Shown here: piece by piece, positions 1 through 9,286 of the stretch
Layout: each line of letters begins with the position of its first letter
Position numbering within the stretch: the stretch's first letter is position 1
Source of the DNA: SKVR01 sp037441525
Lineage (GTDB): Bacteria > Bacteroidota > Bacteroidia > Bacteroidales > UBA7960
DNA length: 64,000 nt
Direction: 5' to 3'
Assembly: GCA_037441525.1 (NCBI GenBank)
Contig: JBBISA010000004.1
Location: 57,449 to 121,448, forward strand
Translations under genes and position numbers: made by a program
The notes under the pieces: generated by a model
What the model saw: the letters and a program-made list of their open reading frames with translations, nothing else
The model's database searches: none
Told to the model about the DNA's origin: nothing

Positions 1-2
1 TT

Positions 3-1334
3 ACCAGTTTGCTTTCCAATATACCCACTAACTTGCCCGATTTTACCGTAGTTGCCGAGTTATCGGTACACAGTGTTGTGCACATAAAAGCTGAGTTTGA
101 AAGACCCAGCAATATTTATAATGAGTTTTTTGGCCCCGGAGAAATGTTCCGCGAATTTTTTGGTCCCCGGCAAAGGCCACAGACCCCCGAAAGACGTATC
201 CAGGGTTCTGGAAGTGGAGTGATTATTAGTCCTGACGGATATGTTATTACCAATAACCATGTTGTGCAGGATGCGATAACCATAGAAGTTAATACCAACG
301 ACAACCGTGTTTTCGAAGCCAGAGTAATAGGGCTTGATCCTACTACTGACCTTGCATTGTTGAAAATTGAAGGTGAAAACTTCCCTTTTGCTACATTCGG
401 TGATTCGGATAAGGTGAAGGTGGGTCAGTGGGTACTTGCAGTAGGAAACCCCTTTAACCTTACTTCAACAGTTACAGCCGGAATTGTTAGTGCAACAGGT
501 CGTAATATAAACATTCTGGGTGGGCAAACCGCCATCGAATCATTTATACAGACCGATGCGGCAGTGAATCGGGGTAATTCGGGCGGAGCTCTGGTAAATA
601 CCAATGGTGAACTTATTGGTATCAATGCTGCTATTGCATCTACCACAGGCACCTACGCAGGATATTCCTTCGCCATTCCATCAAACATTGCTGCCAAAGT
701 TGTAGCAGACCTGAAGCAACATGGCGAAGTACAAAGAGGTTTTCTTGGAATTGGCATCAATGATGTAACTCCCGCATTGGTGCGACAAAATAATTTGAAG
801 GTGAACAGAGGTGTTTATGTGGCCAGGGTTGATGAAAACAGTGCCGCTTCAACTGCAGGTCTGAAACAAGGCGATGTAATAACTGCCATAGATGGAAGGA
901 TTGTCAATACCAACGCCGATCTTCTCGAAACAATAGGCCGCAGGCGTCCGGGCGATCAGGTTGTCATAACATATAACCGCGATGGCCGGAATATGGAAGG
1001 AAAAGCTGTTCTTCGAAATGTTCATGGCGATACATCCATTGTTAAACCCGGTGAGATTGATGTAGTTGAGGCCCTTGGTGCCACCCTTGAAAATGTTTCG
1101 GCCAATGAATTGAGGCGGTTGAGAATTAATAATGGTGTAAAAGTGAATACACTGGCCCGGGGAAAGCTAGCCTCCGCTGGTATAAAGGAAGGTTTTATTA
1201 TTACCCAGGTTGATCGTGAGCCCGTGCGTTCGGCCCGCGAGCTGGTTGCAATGCTAAACAGCAGGTCGGGAGGTGTTTTGATTGAAGGAATTTATCCCAA
1301 CGGAACCCGGGCATTTTATGGCGTAGGGCTGTAA
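3..1334 (+). CDS. HtrA/DegP-family periplasmic serine protease (5' end cut by window edge)
   Basis: Periplasmic protease and chaperone of the DegP/DegQ family, which degrades or refolds damaged envelope proteins. The frame is open to the window edge, so the signal peptide and some N-terminal residues lie outside. Counting from the first in-frame TTG at position 9, the trypsin-like domain shows His84 in NNHVV, Asp114 in TTDLALLK and Ser191 in RGNSGGA, a complete catalytic triad. A Phe- and Pro-rich LA-loop-like stretch lies at residues 30-60. PDZ1 spans about 240-330 and a shorter PDZ2 about 350-440. The visible 441 residues plus a missing leader fit the usual 480-510. A hairpin terminator follows the stop, so it is not cotranscribed with rpoD. 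The family is certain; which paralogue it is cannot be told. Confidence 0.93.
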   Translation, partial: TSLLSNIPTNLPDFTVVAELSVHSVVHIKAEFERPSNIYNEFFGPGEMFREFFGPRQRPQTPERRIQGSGSGVIISPDGYVITNNHVVQDAITIEVNTNDNRVFEARVIGLDPTTDLALLKIEGENFPFATFGDSDKVKVGQWVLAVGNPFNLTSTVTAGIVSATGRNINILGGQTAIESFIQTDAAVNRGNSGGALVNTNGELIGINAAIASTTGTYAGYSFAIPSNIAAKVVADLKQHGEVQRGFLGIGINDVTPALVRQNNLKVNRGVYVARVDENSAASTAGLKQGDVITAIDGRIVNTNADLLETIGRRRPGDQVVITYNRDGRNMEGKAVLRNVHGDTSIVKPGEIDVVEALGATLENVSANELRRLRINNGVKVNTLARGKLASAGIKEGFIITQVDREPVRSARELVAMLNSRSGGVLIEGIYPNGTRAFYGVGL

Positions 1335-1402
1335 AAAAATAATTGTTAATTTATGCGGGTTGGGCTTAACGGGTAATTCCTTAAGCCCAATCATTATTTT
1401 TT
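1334..1402 (+). terminator. Hairpin terminator after the HtrA gene
   Basis: A perfect 10-bp stem, TTGGGCTTAA (1360-1369) and TTAAGCCCAA (1381-1390), with an 11-nt loop. An A-rich stretch lies upstream and TCATTATTTTTT downstream, so it could also work in the other direction. Confidence 0.8.
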
Positions 1403-1426
1403 GTGGGTAGAAAAAAATGATATTTA

Positions 1427-1459
1427 TTGATGTTTCTCTTATTATTCTTTGTAACTTTG
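1427..1459 (+). promoter_or_regulatory. Bacteroidetes-type promoter for rpoD
   Basis: TAACTTTG at 1452-1459 fits the -7 element TANNTTTG. A TTG at 1427-1429 lies 22 bases upstream, slightly longer than the usual spacing. The leader to the ATG at 1528 would be about 65 nt. Confidence 0.5.
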
Positions 1460-1527
1460 AAAGTTTTTTCACCGTGAAAAACAAATGATCTCCACTACCC
1501 CCAAATCTCTAAATCTTAATCATCATT

Positions 1528-2394
1528 ATGAGACAATTAAAGATTTCAAAATCTATTACCAACAGGGATACAGCTTCGTTAGACAAGTATCTTCAGGAAA
1601 TAGGTAAGGTGCCCCTCATTACAGCCGAAGAAGAGGTACAATTGGCGCAACGAATCAAACAGGGCGACCAGGCTGCTTTGGAAAAACTTACCAAAGCCAA
1701 CCTTCGCTTTGTGGTATCAGTAGCCAAACAGTACCAAAACCAGGGGTTAAGCCTTCCTGACCTGATCAACGAAGGTAACCTTGGCCTTATTAAGGCTGCC
1801 AAAAGGTTCGACGAAACCCGTGGTTTTAAATTTATCTCGTACGCGGTGTGGTGGATCCGTCAGTCTATTCTTCAGGCATTGGCTGAGCAGTCACGAATTG
1901 TCAGGCTCCCGCTGAACCAGGTAGGTTCACTCAACAAAATCAAAAAGGAAGCATCGCGCCTCGAACAAAAATTCGAACGTCCGCCCTCCACTGAAGAATT
2001 AGCCGAATCTCTGGAAATCAACGAAGAAAAAATTGCTGAATCGTTCAGGATTTCCACCCATCACGTATCTGTTGATGCCCCTCTGGTGCAGGGCGAAGAT
2101 GCCAGTCTGCTGGATGTTTATGTTAACCAGGATTCTCCCAATGCCGATTCAAGTCTTATTCACGAATCGCTGGCCCGGGAAATTCAACGTTCGCTGGCTA
2201 CCCTGACCGAAAAGGAACGCGATGTCATTAACCTGTATTTCGGTATTGGTATGAACCACGGCCTTACACTCGATGAGATTGGTGCCAAATTCGACTTAAC
2301 ACGTGAACGTGTACGGCAAATAAAGGAAAAAGCCATCAGAAGGCTTAAGCACACTTCAAGAAGTAAATTACTTAAAGCCTATCTTGGGCAATAA
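1528..2394 (+). CDS. rpoD: Primary RNA polymerase sigma factor RpoD (short Bacteroidetes form)
   Basis: Housekeeping sigma factor that directs core polymerase to the TTTG/TANNTTTG promoters of this phylum. At 288 residues it is the compact Bacteroidetes type without the long region 1.1 of E. coli sigma-70. Region 1.2 is at about 15-45 (DKYLQEIGKVPLI). Region 2, including the core-binding and -10 recognition helices, is at about 52-121 (NLRFVVSVAKQY to SYAVWWIRQSI). Region 3 follows, and the region 4 helix-turn-helix is at about 230-285 (LDEIGAKFDLTRERVRQIKEKA). It is monocistronic, with its own promoter and terminator. No irregularity was seen. Identification is very secure. Confidence 0.97.
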   Translation: MRQLKISKSITNRDTASLDKYLQEIGKVPLITAEEEVQLAQRIKQGDQAALEKLTKANLRFVVSVAKQYQNQGLSLPDLINEGNLGLIKAAKRFDETRGFKFISYAVWWIRQSILQALAEQSRIVRLPLNQVGSLNKIKKEASRLEQKFERPPSTEELAESLEINEEKIAESFRISTHHVSVDAPLVQGEDASLLDVYVNQDSPNADSSLIHESLAREIQRSLATLTEKERDVINLYFGIGMNHGLTLDEIGAKFDLTRERVRQIKEKAIRRLKHTSRSKLLKAYLGQ

Positions 2395-2415
2395 TTTCAC
2401 ACATTGAGTGTTTTG

Positions 2416-2460
2416 AAAAAGCGGTATTTGTAGTTTTGCAGATACCGTTTTTTATTTTTT
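2416..2460 (+). terminator. rpoD terminator
   Basis: Stem CGGTAT/ATACCG, extended by TTG/CAG pairing, flanked by AAAAAG on the left and by TTTTTT then ATTTTTT on the right. It begins about 20 bases after the rpoD stop. Confidence 0.8.
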
Positions 2461-2493
2461 CGAACCACAGTTTTCGCATTTCCAATATTTCCT

Positions 2494-4254
2494 ATGACCA
2501 AAAAAAGAATTTCAATACTCAATGTTATTCTGATGGCAATCACCTTAATGGGGTGCACCAGCCCCAATAAGGAAGTTGAAATTCAGGTAATTACTACTAC
2601 CGATGTGCATGCCTATATTTTTGAGTATGATTTTATCAGAGATACCATAACCACAGGCGGATTATCACGGGTGGCATCGTTTGTTGAAGCACAGCGGCAG
2701 AAGGGCAAGAAGCAGATTGTTTTGCTCGACAATGGCGACCTGCTGCAGGGCCAACCCTCAGGTTATTATTTTAATCATGTTGCCAATCGCAGCCAGAACC
2801 TTTTCGCAACAGTACTCAACCATTTGCAATACAATGGTGCTTCAGTTGGAAATCATGATATTGAAATGGGTCCGGATGTATACCGGAGATTGATGAGTGA
2901 GTTCAGATTTCCCTGGCTTGCAGCCAATATAATCGATAAAAAAACAGGCGAACCATTTTTTAAGCCCTATACAATCATCAAAAGAAAGGGGGTTAAAATA
3001 GCAGTTTTGGGGCTTATTACCCCATCAGTGCCCAACTGGTTACCCACACAGTTGTGGGAAGGGCTTGAATTTGCCGATATGCTCAAAACTGCCGCTTACT
3101 GGGTACCTGCAATCCTTGAAAATGAAAAACCTGATGCGTTGATTGGACTTTTTCACAGTGGCGCAGGGCGCGAAACGGGCGAACAGGAATTTATGGCCGA
3201 AAATGCATCTGTAATGGTGGCTCAAAATATCCCGGGTTTTGATGTGATTTTCACTGGCCACGACCACAGGGTGATTAATAAAAAGGTGATGAACATTGAT
3301 GGGAATGAAGTTCTTGTTTTAGGTGGTCAGCCCTTTGCAAGGTCAGTGTCGGTAGCCGATTTTGTCTTCAAAAAAAACAATTCGGGCAATTATGATCTCG
3401 AATTTCTTGCAGGTGATATTGTGGAAATGAAAGACTTTGAGCCGTCAGCCGATTTTTCCAGATTGTTTATGCAAGAGTTTGGGCAGTCCAGAGAGTACAC
3501 AGGGCAAACCATTGGCCGGATTTTGGCTGAGATTGCCAGCAGGGACAGCTACACCGGCAACTCCCCTTTTGTTGACTTTATCCATCAGATTCAACTCGAA
3601 AAAACAGGCGCCGATATTTCACTGGCAGCCCCGCTTTCCTTCGATGCTACGCTTCAGGAAGGAGAAATGACCATGCGCGACATGTTTCGTCTTTATCCTT
3701 ACGAAAACTATTTGTATGTTATGGAACTTACTGGCAATGAGATAAGGAACACACTTGAGTTTTCATACGGCATGTGGTTTTCTACCATGAAAGGCCCTCA
3801 GGATAATGCTCTCATGTTAAGAAAAACTGCCGATGGGAAGGTTGAAACGGGTGCTGATGGCCGAGGCCGTTTCGTATACCCCTTCTTTAATTTCGACTCG
3901 GCATCGGGGATAAACTATACTGTTGATATATCGAAAACACCCGGGAATCGCATTACCATTTTAAATAACACCAATGGAACGCCATTCGATGTGAATAAAA
4001 AATACCGGGTTGCAATAAACTCCTACCGCGGAAGTGGTGGAGGGAACCATCTTACCTTAGGTGCCGGAATATCACAAAGTGACCTTGCCGAAAGGATAGT
4101 ATGGGTATCGGATAAAGACCTGAGAAGTCTTATGGCTGATTGGATATCATATAAAGGTGAATTGAACCCTGTGGCAGGAAACAATTGGAAGGTGCTGCCT
4201 GAAAAATGGGCAAAGGATGCTTTGGTCAGAGATATGAAACTATTGTTTCCCTGA
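2494..4254 (+). CDS. 5'-nucleotidase / UshA-family metallophosphoesterase lipoprotein
   Basis: Exported two-domain phosphoesterase that hydrolyses nucleotides, possibly also 2',3'-cyclic nucleotides or UDP-sugars. The N-terminus has a lipoprotein signal ending in LMGC at about residue 21. The dinuclear metal site is visible as TTDVHAY, DNGDLLQG, GNHDIEMG and the late GHDHRV. The C-terminal 5'-nucleotidase domain covers about 330-510, with the substrate-binding portion near NSYRGSGGGNH. The length of 586 is normal for the family. Its last 15 bases overlap the convergent pyrD end. The exact substrate cannot be read from sequence. Confidence 0.9.
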   Translation: MTKKRISILNVILMAITLMGCTSPNKEVEIQVITTTDVHAYIFEYDFIRDTITTGGLSRVASFVEAQRQKGKKQIVLLDNGDLLQGQPSGYYFNHVANRSQNLFATVLNHLQYNGASVGNHDIEMGPDVYRRLMSEFRFPWLAANIIDKKTGEPFFKPYTIIKRKGVKIAVLGLITPSVPNWLPTQLWEGLEFADMLKTAAYWVPAILENEKPDALIGLFHSGAGRETGEQEFMAENASVMVAQNIPGFDVIFTGHDHRVINKKVMNIDGNEVLVLGGQPFARSVSVADFVFKKNNSGNYDLEFLAGDIVEMKDFEPSADFSRLFMQEFGQSREYTGQTIGRILAEIASRDSYTGNSPFVDFIHQIQLEKTGADISLAAPLSFDATLQEGEMTMRDMFRLYPYENYLYVMELTGNEIRNTLEFSYGMWFSTMKGPQDNALMLRKTADGKVETGADGRGRFVYPFFNFDSASGINYTVDISKTPGNRITILNNTNGTPFDVNKKYRVAINSYRGSGGGNHLTLGAGISQSDLAERIVWVSDKDLRSLMADWISYKGELNPVAGNNWKVLPEKWAKDALVRDMKLLFP

Positions 4255-5295
4255 TTTTTCGCCAAGCCACTTTGAAATGGCCTTGTTGATAGATTTTACA
4301 ATTCCGGGGCCTTCGTAAACAAATCCGGTATATACCTGCACCAGGATAGCTCCTGCTTCAAGTTTTTCAATGGCGTCATCGGGTGTCATAATGCCTCCAA
4401 CACCAATAATGGGAATTTTTCCGTCCGACTTTTGTGCTATGTATCTGATAGTTTGGGTCGACTTTTCTTTGAGTGGTTGCCCGCTCAACCCTCCTTTACC
4501 TATAGATTCAACCCTGGCTTCATCAAGGGTCAGATTATCGCGGGTGGTTGTGGTGTTGGTAGCTATAATGCCCGCGATACCGGTAGTTTCAACCACCTGA
4601 ATAACATCGTCAATTTGTCCGGTGCTAAGGTCGGGTGCAATTTTTAAAAGAATGGGTTTCTGAGGTGATTTTTGAGCATTGGCCAGGTTGAGTTCCCCAA
4701 TTATTTTTATTAACTCGTCCTTTTCCTGAAGTTTGCTCAGCCCTTCAATGTTGGGACAACTTACATTCACTACGAAATAATCCACCCAGGGGTGTAGCTG
4801 GTAAAAGCACTCCAGATAATCGTTAATGGCATTTTCGTTGGGTGTCAGGGTGTTTTTGCCAATATTGCCGCCAATAATTACCTCAGGCTTATGCTTTTTC
4901 AGGTTATTGACAAAAACATCCACACCCGGATTATTAAAGCCCATGCGATTGATAAGTGCTTTGTCCTGCTTAATCCTGAAAAGCCGGGGTCTAGGATTCC
5001 CGGGTTGTGGTAAGGGGTTAACGGTTCCAATTTCTATATGTCCGAAGCCAAACATTGCAAGATGGTTGTAACTATCGGCCTTTTTATCAAAACCGGCTGC
5101 AAGCCCTAACCGGTTAGGAAACTGTATGCCGAAAACTTCCACGGAGGTATCAATCGAAGGGGGTTGATAGATTTTTCTGAGAAGTTGTTTAACCCCGGGA
5201 ATAATCAATGCAAAATGCAGCATGCTCACCACCAGGTGATGAACCTTTTCGGGAGAGATGAGGAACAAAACCGGGCGAACGATAAGTTTATACAT
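4240..5295 (-). CDS. pyrD: Dihydroorotate dehydrogenase (quinone), class 2
   Basis: Membrane-associated FMN enzyme that oxidises dihydroorotate to orotate and passes electrons to quinone, the fourth step of pyrimidine synthesis. The hydrophobic N-terminus (about residues 1-40) is the quinone-tunnel region typical of class 2. The FMN-binding start is LGLAAGFDKKAD at about 64-75. The catalytic base is Ser179 in VNVSCPN, which separates it from class 1 enzymes that use Cys. GVGGI near residue 300 contacts the FMN phosphate. It is the last gene of a minus-strand series, 32 bases after DUF5606, and overlaps the 5'-nucleotidase end by 15 bases. Confidence 0.95.
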   Translation of the reverse strand: MYKLIVRPVLFLISPEKVHHLVVSMLHFALIIPGVKQLLRKIYQPPSIDTSVEVFGIQFPNRLGLAAGFDKKADSYNHLAMFGFGHIEIGTVNPLPQPGNPRPRLFRIKQDKALINRMGFNNPGVDVFVNNLKKHKPEVIIGGNIGKNTLTPNENAINDYLECFYQLHPWVDYFVVNVSCPNIEGLSKLQEKDELIKIIGELNLANAQKSPQKPILLKIAPDLSTGQIDDVIQVVETTGIAGIIATNTTTTRDNLTLDEARVESIGKGGLSGQPLKEKSTQTIRYIAQKSDGKIPIIGVGGIMTPDDAIEKLEAGAILVQVYTGFVYEGPGIVKSINKAISKWLGEKSGKQ

Positions 5296-5327
5296 GCTAT
5301 GGGGATAATAATTTTAAGGATGGAAAA

Positions 5328-5879
5328 TTATTGCTTTTCCGTCTTTTTTGCAGGTTTTTTCTTTTCTGCTTTTTCTTCCGTTTTAGCTTTTTTTTCAACG
5401 GTTTTTGCCTTTGGTTTAGCTTTCTTTTCAACGGTTTCTGCCTTTACTTCCGGGGTTGCAATTTTCTCTGCCTGCTCAGGAGTTTCATCCACAGGTTCGC
5501 TGATAAGGTTATGCGCAATCAACTGATTGTACCAGGCGAGAACCTTTTTAATATCGCTGGCATAAACCCTTTCCTTGTCGTAATCGGGCAAAACGGATTC
5601 GAAATAGGTCTTAAGTTGCGCTCCGTCAGCTTTCAGATCAACAGGAACTTCCTTTCCTTCTTCCTTTTGATAAATATTCCAGAGAACTTTTTTCAGCGGA
5701 ACATCTTCGGTGTAGGTAAACATACTAATATCTTCCAGCACAGATGAGCGGTGCGATGCAAACACCGGCATTTTTTTGCCATCAGCAAGCGATTCAACAA
5801 TAATACTTCCGCGCGACTGGGATACGATTTTAAATAAACCGCTTTTCCCCGATACTGCCATTACTTTGCGTAAATCCAT
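5328..5879 (-). CDS. DUF5606-family protein with Lys/Ala-rich tail
   Basis: Small cytoplasmic protein of the DUF5606 family found in Bacteroidetes; its function is unknown. Residues 1-130 form the conserved part (MAVSGKSGLFKIVSQSRGSIIVESL, here quoted only as residues 8-32, then a helical segment ending in LAWYNQLIAHNLI). Residues 135-183 are low complexity, mostly Lys, Glu, Ala and Thr, and are probably disordered and nucleic-acid attracting. A consensus promoter sits just upstream, inside the end of the preceding ABC gene, so it can be expressed apart from it. pyrD follows after 32 bases. Confidence 0.75.
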   Translation of the reverse strand: MDLRKVMAVSGKSGLFKIVSQSRGSIIVESLADGKKMPVFASHRSSVLEDISMFTYTEDVPLKKVLWNIYQKEEGKEVPVDLKADGAQLKTYFESVLPDYDKERVYASDIKKVLAWYNQLIAHNLISEPVDETPEQAEKIATPEVKAETVEKKAKPKAKTVEKKAKTEEKAEKKKPAKKTEKQ

Positions 5880-5930
5880 TTTCTAAGAATAATTGTTACT
5901 AAAGTGAACTGGGTTAATAAATTACAGGTG

Positions 5931-5962
5931 CAAAAATACGCATAGATTTTTTATTCGGCAAA
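5931..5962 (-). promoter_or_regulatory. Consensus promoter for DUF5606-pyrD, overlapping the ABC gene end
   Basis: On the minus strand TTTG (5959-5962) is followed by exactly 20 bases and then TATTTTTG (5931-5938), a perfect match to TTTG-N19/21-TANNTTTG. The -33 element lies inside the last codons of the exporter gene. The leader to the DUF5606 ATG is about 50 nt. Confidence 0.75.
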
Positions 5963-7783
5963 CATCTGCAAGCTATGGAGTTTACGGTAGTATCCATCCA
6001 GCGCCAGAAGTTCTTCATGGGTGCCACGTTCCACAATTTCACCATCGTGCATTACACAAATAAGATCGGCGTTTATTACTGTCGAGAGCCGGTGTGCAAT
6101 AACGATGGAAGTACGGTTTTTCATAACGTTGAAAAGGGCCTGCTGCACAAGTTTTTCTGATTCGGTATCAAGGGCCGATGTTGCTTCATCCAAAATAAGT
6201 ATGGGAGGGTTTTTTAATACTGCCCTGGCAATGCTAAGGCGTTGGCGCTGGCCGCCCGATAGTTTATTGCCACGGTCGCCAATATTGTTGTAATAACCCA
6301 GCGGTGTTTTAATAATAAATTCATGGGCGTTAGCAATTTTTGCCGCACGCATTACATATTCTTCTGATATGCGGTATTCCCCGAAAGCAATGTTATTAAA
6401 GAAATTGTCGTTAAAAAGGATGGCTTCCTGGCTCACATTACCCATAAGGGCTCTCAGATTGTGCAGTTTTATTTGTTTCAGGTTGATTCCATCCATTAGA
6501 ATTTCGCCTGCCGTAACATCGTAAAACCTGGGGATAAGGTCAACAAGGGTTGATTTTCCTGCTCCGGATTGACCTACCAGTGCAACGGTTTTCCCTTTTG
6601 GAATGGTAAGATTAATATTACGTATGACCGGAATGTTGCCATAGCTAAAGCTGACATTGCGGAATTCAATGCTTTGATTGAATTCTTTGGGTTCGGCTGC
6701 ATCGGGGGCATCGGCAATGGTAATTTTTGCCTGCAGAATTTCTTCCACCCTGTCAGATGATGCCAGACCCTTAAGAACATTGTAATAGGCGGTGGTAAAC
6801 GCTTTGGCCGGATTAATAATCTGCGCAAACATTATCAGATAGGCTATAAAACTTTGCGGGGTAAGGCTGCTTTCAGTGCTCAGAATAAGTGTGCCGCCAT
6901 ACCATACAATCACCACCACCACAGCAGTCCCCAGAAACTCGCTGAGAGGCGATGCCAAAGATTGTCTGCGAAACATCTTGGTCATGATTAGGGTATAAAA
7001 GCTGTTGAGACTAAAGAAACGGGTTCTCATTTTTTCTTCGGCATTAAAAGCTTTGATTACCCTGGTTCCCGAAAGGGTTTCTTCCAATACCGAAAGGATA
7101 ACACCCAGTTTATTCTGGCCCCGTAAAGCTGTTGAACGGAGAGACCTTCCCAATTTCCCAATAATATAGCCACTTAAAGGAAGAAGAATTAATACTGCCA
7201 CCGTTAGGTGTGGGCTGATAATGAGCAGGGTAACCATCAACACAATAATGGTGATGGGTTCACGAAAGATCATTTCGAGCGAACTGATGATGCTATGCTC
7301 AATTTGCTGAACATCGCTTGTCATCCTGCTTATTAAATCTCCTTTCTTTTCACCCGAAAGGTAGGCGAGAGGGAGTTTCAGTGTATGGTCGTATAGTTGA
7401 TTGCGAATGTCTCTGACAACTGCATTCCTTATCCAGGCCAGCTGATAGAGGGCAAGATACCGAAATCCGTTTTTCAGCAAACTCATCAATAGGGCAAAAA
7501 TACCAACAGCTACCAGTGCCTGAATATTGCCCATTTTTAACATCAGTAAACTGATATAATAGTAAAAATTGTTTTGTATCGCATCGGCTGTTAATGCAAA
7601 GGGGAGCCTTTCAGTTACTATGGGTTGTGTTTCGAATAAAATTCCCAGCACCGGAATAATCATGGTAACCGAAAATACATTGAATACAACGCTCAGAAAA
7701 TTGTAGAAAACATTCAGAATTACCTGCCCCCAGTAGGGTTTTAGGTATTTAAGGATTTTATTGTATTTTTCCATGGCAGGCAA
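5951..7783 (-). CDS. MsbA-like ABC exporter (fused permease and ATPase)
   Basis: Homodimeric inner-membrane exporter, probably of lipid A core, other lipids or hydrophobic compounds. Residues about 20-330 are the six-helix type-1 exporter membrane domain. The ATPase domain, about 365-605, has Walker A GQSGAGKST, the Q-loop, signature LSGGQRQRLSIARA, Walker B ILILDEATSALD and the switch His in IAHRLS. At 610 residues it is a normal half-transporter. It is the second gene of the purB-ABC-DUF5606-pyrD series, 50 bases after purB. Assignment to MsbA rather than a multidrug paralogue rests only on general resemblance. Confidence 0.88.
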   Translation of the reverse strand: MPAMEKYNKILKYLKPYWGQVILNVFYNFLSVVFNVFSVTMIIPVLGILFETQPIVTERLPFALTADAIQNNFYYYISLLMLKMGNIQALVAVGIFALLMSLLKNGFRYLALYQLAWIRNAVVRDIRNQLYDHTLKLPLAYLSGEKKGDLISRMTSDVQQIEHSIISSLEMIFREPITIIVLMVTLLIISPHLTVAVLILLPLSGYIIGKLGRSLRSTALRGQNKLGVILSVLEETLSGTRVIKAFNAEEKMRTRFFSLNSFYTLIMTKMFRRQSLASPLSEFLGTAVVVVIVWYGGTLILSTESSLTPQSFIAYLIMFAQIINPAKAFTTAYYNVLKGLASSDRVEEILQAKITIADAPDAAEPKEFNQSIEFRNVSFSYGNIPVIRNINLTIPKGKTVALVGQSGAGKSTLVDLIPRFYDVTAGEILMDGINLKQIKLHNLRALMGNVSQEAILFNDNFFNNIAFGEYRISEEYVMRAAKIANAHEFIIKTPLGYYNNIGDRGNKLSGGQRQRLSIARAVLKNPPILILDEATSALDTESEKLVQQALFNVMKNRTSIVIAHRLSTVINADLICVMHDGEIVERGTHEELLALDGYYRKLHSLQMFAE

Positions 7784-7833
7784 TGAGGGGCAAATTTTTT
7801 TCAGGGTGATAAAGATGAGTTTTCATCGTTTGA

Positions 7834-9192
7834 CTAATCAATCTTGGGTAGTATTCCGATGTAATTAAAAGGGGTAATCTGTCGGATTGAGTTTTTAATA
7901 CTTTCATCCACATTCAGAGAGTCTACAAAATCATGAATCGTTTGCTGGTTAACTGCCTGATGGGTACGGGTTAACTCCTTAAGTTTCTCATAGGGTTCAG
8001 GATAGCCGATCTTTCTTAAAATGGTCTGAATAGCTTCAGCTACCACCATCCAGTTCTCTTCAAGGTCTTTATTGATTTTTACGTTGTTGATAATAAGTTT
8101 GTTGAGCCCTTTATGGGTTGATTTTACGGCAATAAGCATGTGTGCGATGGGTACACCTATATTGCGCAAAACGGTTGAATCGGTAAGGTCTCTCTGCAAA
8201 CGCGAAACCGGAAGTTTTGCAGCCAGGTGCTCAAACAATGCACTGGCTATTCCTGCATTGCCCTCCGAGTTTTCAAAATCAATAGGATTTACCTTGTGGG
8301 GCATTGCTGAGGAGCCTACTTCACCCTCTTTTATTTTTTGTTTGAAATAATTCATGGAAATATAGGTCCAGGCATCGCGGTTGAGGTCAATAATAATGGT
8401 ACAAATCCGTTTCAACCCATCAAAAATAGTTGCCAGAAAATCGTAGTGTTCAATCTGGGTGGTGACTTCCGACCTGCGCAGTTTAAGGGTAGTATTTACA
8501 AAATGATCGGCAAATGCTGTCCAGTCAACATCGGGGTAGGCTGCCTTATGGGCGTTGAAATTACCGGTTGCTCCGCCAAATTTGGCCGGGAAGGGGAGAG
8601 CCAGCAGGTGGTTGATTTGTTTTTCAATGCGGTAACAAAATACATAAAGCTCCTTACCAACAGTGGTAGGAGATGCAGGCTGGCCGTGGGTATGGGCAAG
8701 CATTGGTACCTCCAGCCATTGCTTTGCCATCGCTCTCAAGGTAGCCAATAATTCGTCGAGTTGTGGAATAAGTACTTCCATTATACCCTCTTTCAACGAA
8801 AGGGGGATGGCTGTATTATTTACATCCTGAGAAGTTAATCCGAAGTGAATGAACTCTTTGTATGCCGAAAGTCCCATGGAACCGAACTTTTCCTTCAGAA
8901 AATATTCTACCGCCTTAATATCGTGATTGGTAGTGGCTTCAATCTTTTTTATGTTGCTGGCATCGTTGCCAGAAAAGTCGTGATAAATGCCGCGGATATT
9001 TTCTCTATCCTGGGTGGAAATGGCAGATAACTCGGGTAAACCAAGGTCGCAAAGAGCAATAAAATACTCGATTTCTACAAAAACCCGGTATTGAATAAGT
9101 GCATATTCGCTAAAGTATTTCTGTAATTCCAGAGTATGGTTGTGGTATCGGCCATCAACCGGAGAAATATTGTAAATAGATTCGCTGTGCAT
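7834..9192 (-). CDS. purB: Adenylosuccinate lyase
   Basis: Cytoplasmic enzyme that releases fumarate from SAICAR and adenylosuccinate in purine synthesis. It shows the fumarase/aspartase superfamily signature GSSAMPHKVNP at about residue 290. It also has the conserved block 1 region near TNHDIKAVEYFL (about 90) and the catalytic His in AHTHGQPASPTT (about 165). The length of 452 and the layout match the E. coli-type PurB. It sits 94 bases downstream of yidC and 50 bases upstream of the ABC exporter. All expected motifs are intact. Confidence 0.95.
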   Translation of the reverse strand: MHSESIYNISPVDGRYHNHTLELQKYFSEYALIQYRVFVEIEYFIALCDLGLPELSAISTQDRENIRGIYHDFSGNDASNIKKIEATTNHDIKAVEYFLKEKFGSMGLSAYKEFIHFGLTSQDVNNTAIPLSLKEGIMEVLIPQLDELLATLRAMAKQWLEVPMLAHTHGQPASPTTVGKELYVFCYRIEKQINHLLALPFPAKFGGATGNFNAHKAAYPDVDWTAFADHFVNTTLKLRRSEVTTQIEHYDFLATIFDGLKRICTIIIDLNRDAWTYISMNYFKQKIKEGEVGSSAMPHKVNPIDFENSEGNAGIASALFEHLAAKLPVSRLQRDLTDSTVLRNIGVPIAHMLIAVKSTHKGLNKLIINNVKINKDLEENWMVVAEAIQTILRKIGYPEPYEKLKELTRTHQAVNQQTIHDFVDSLNVDESIKNSIRQITPFNYIGILPKID

Positions 9193-9286
9193 ATTATTTA
9201 TGATATTGTGTTTTGATAAATGTAATGCGCATCAGAAACAGAAAACCCGGGTAGTTTCAGTTTTTCATCAACAGCCCGGGGAATTA

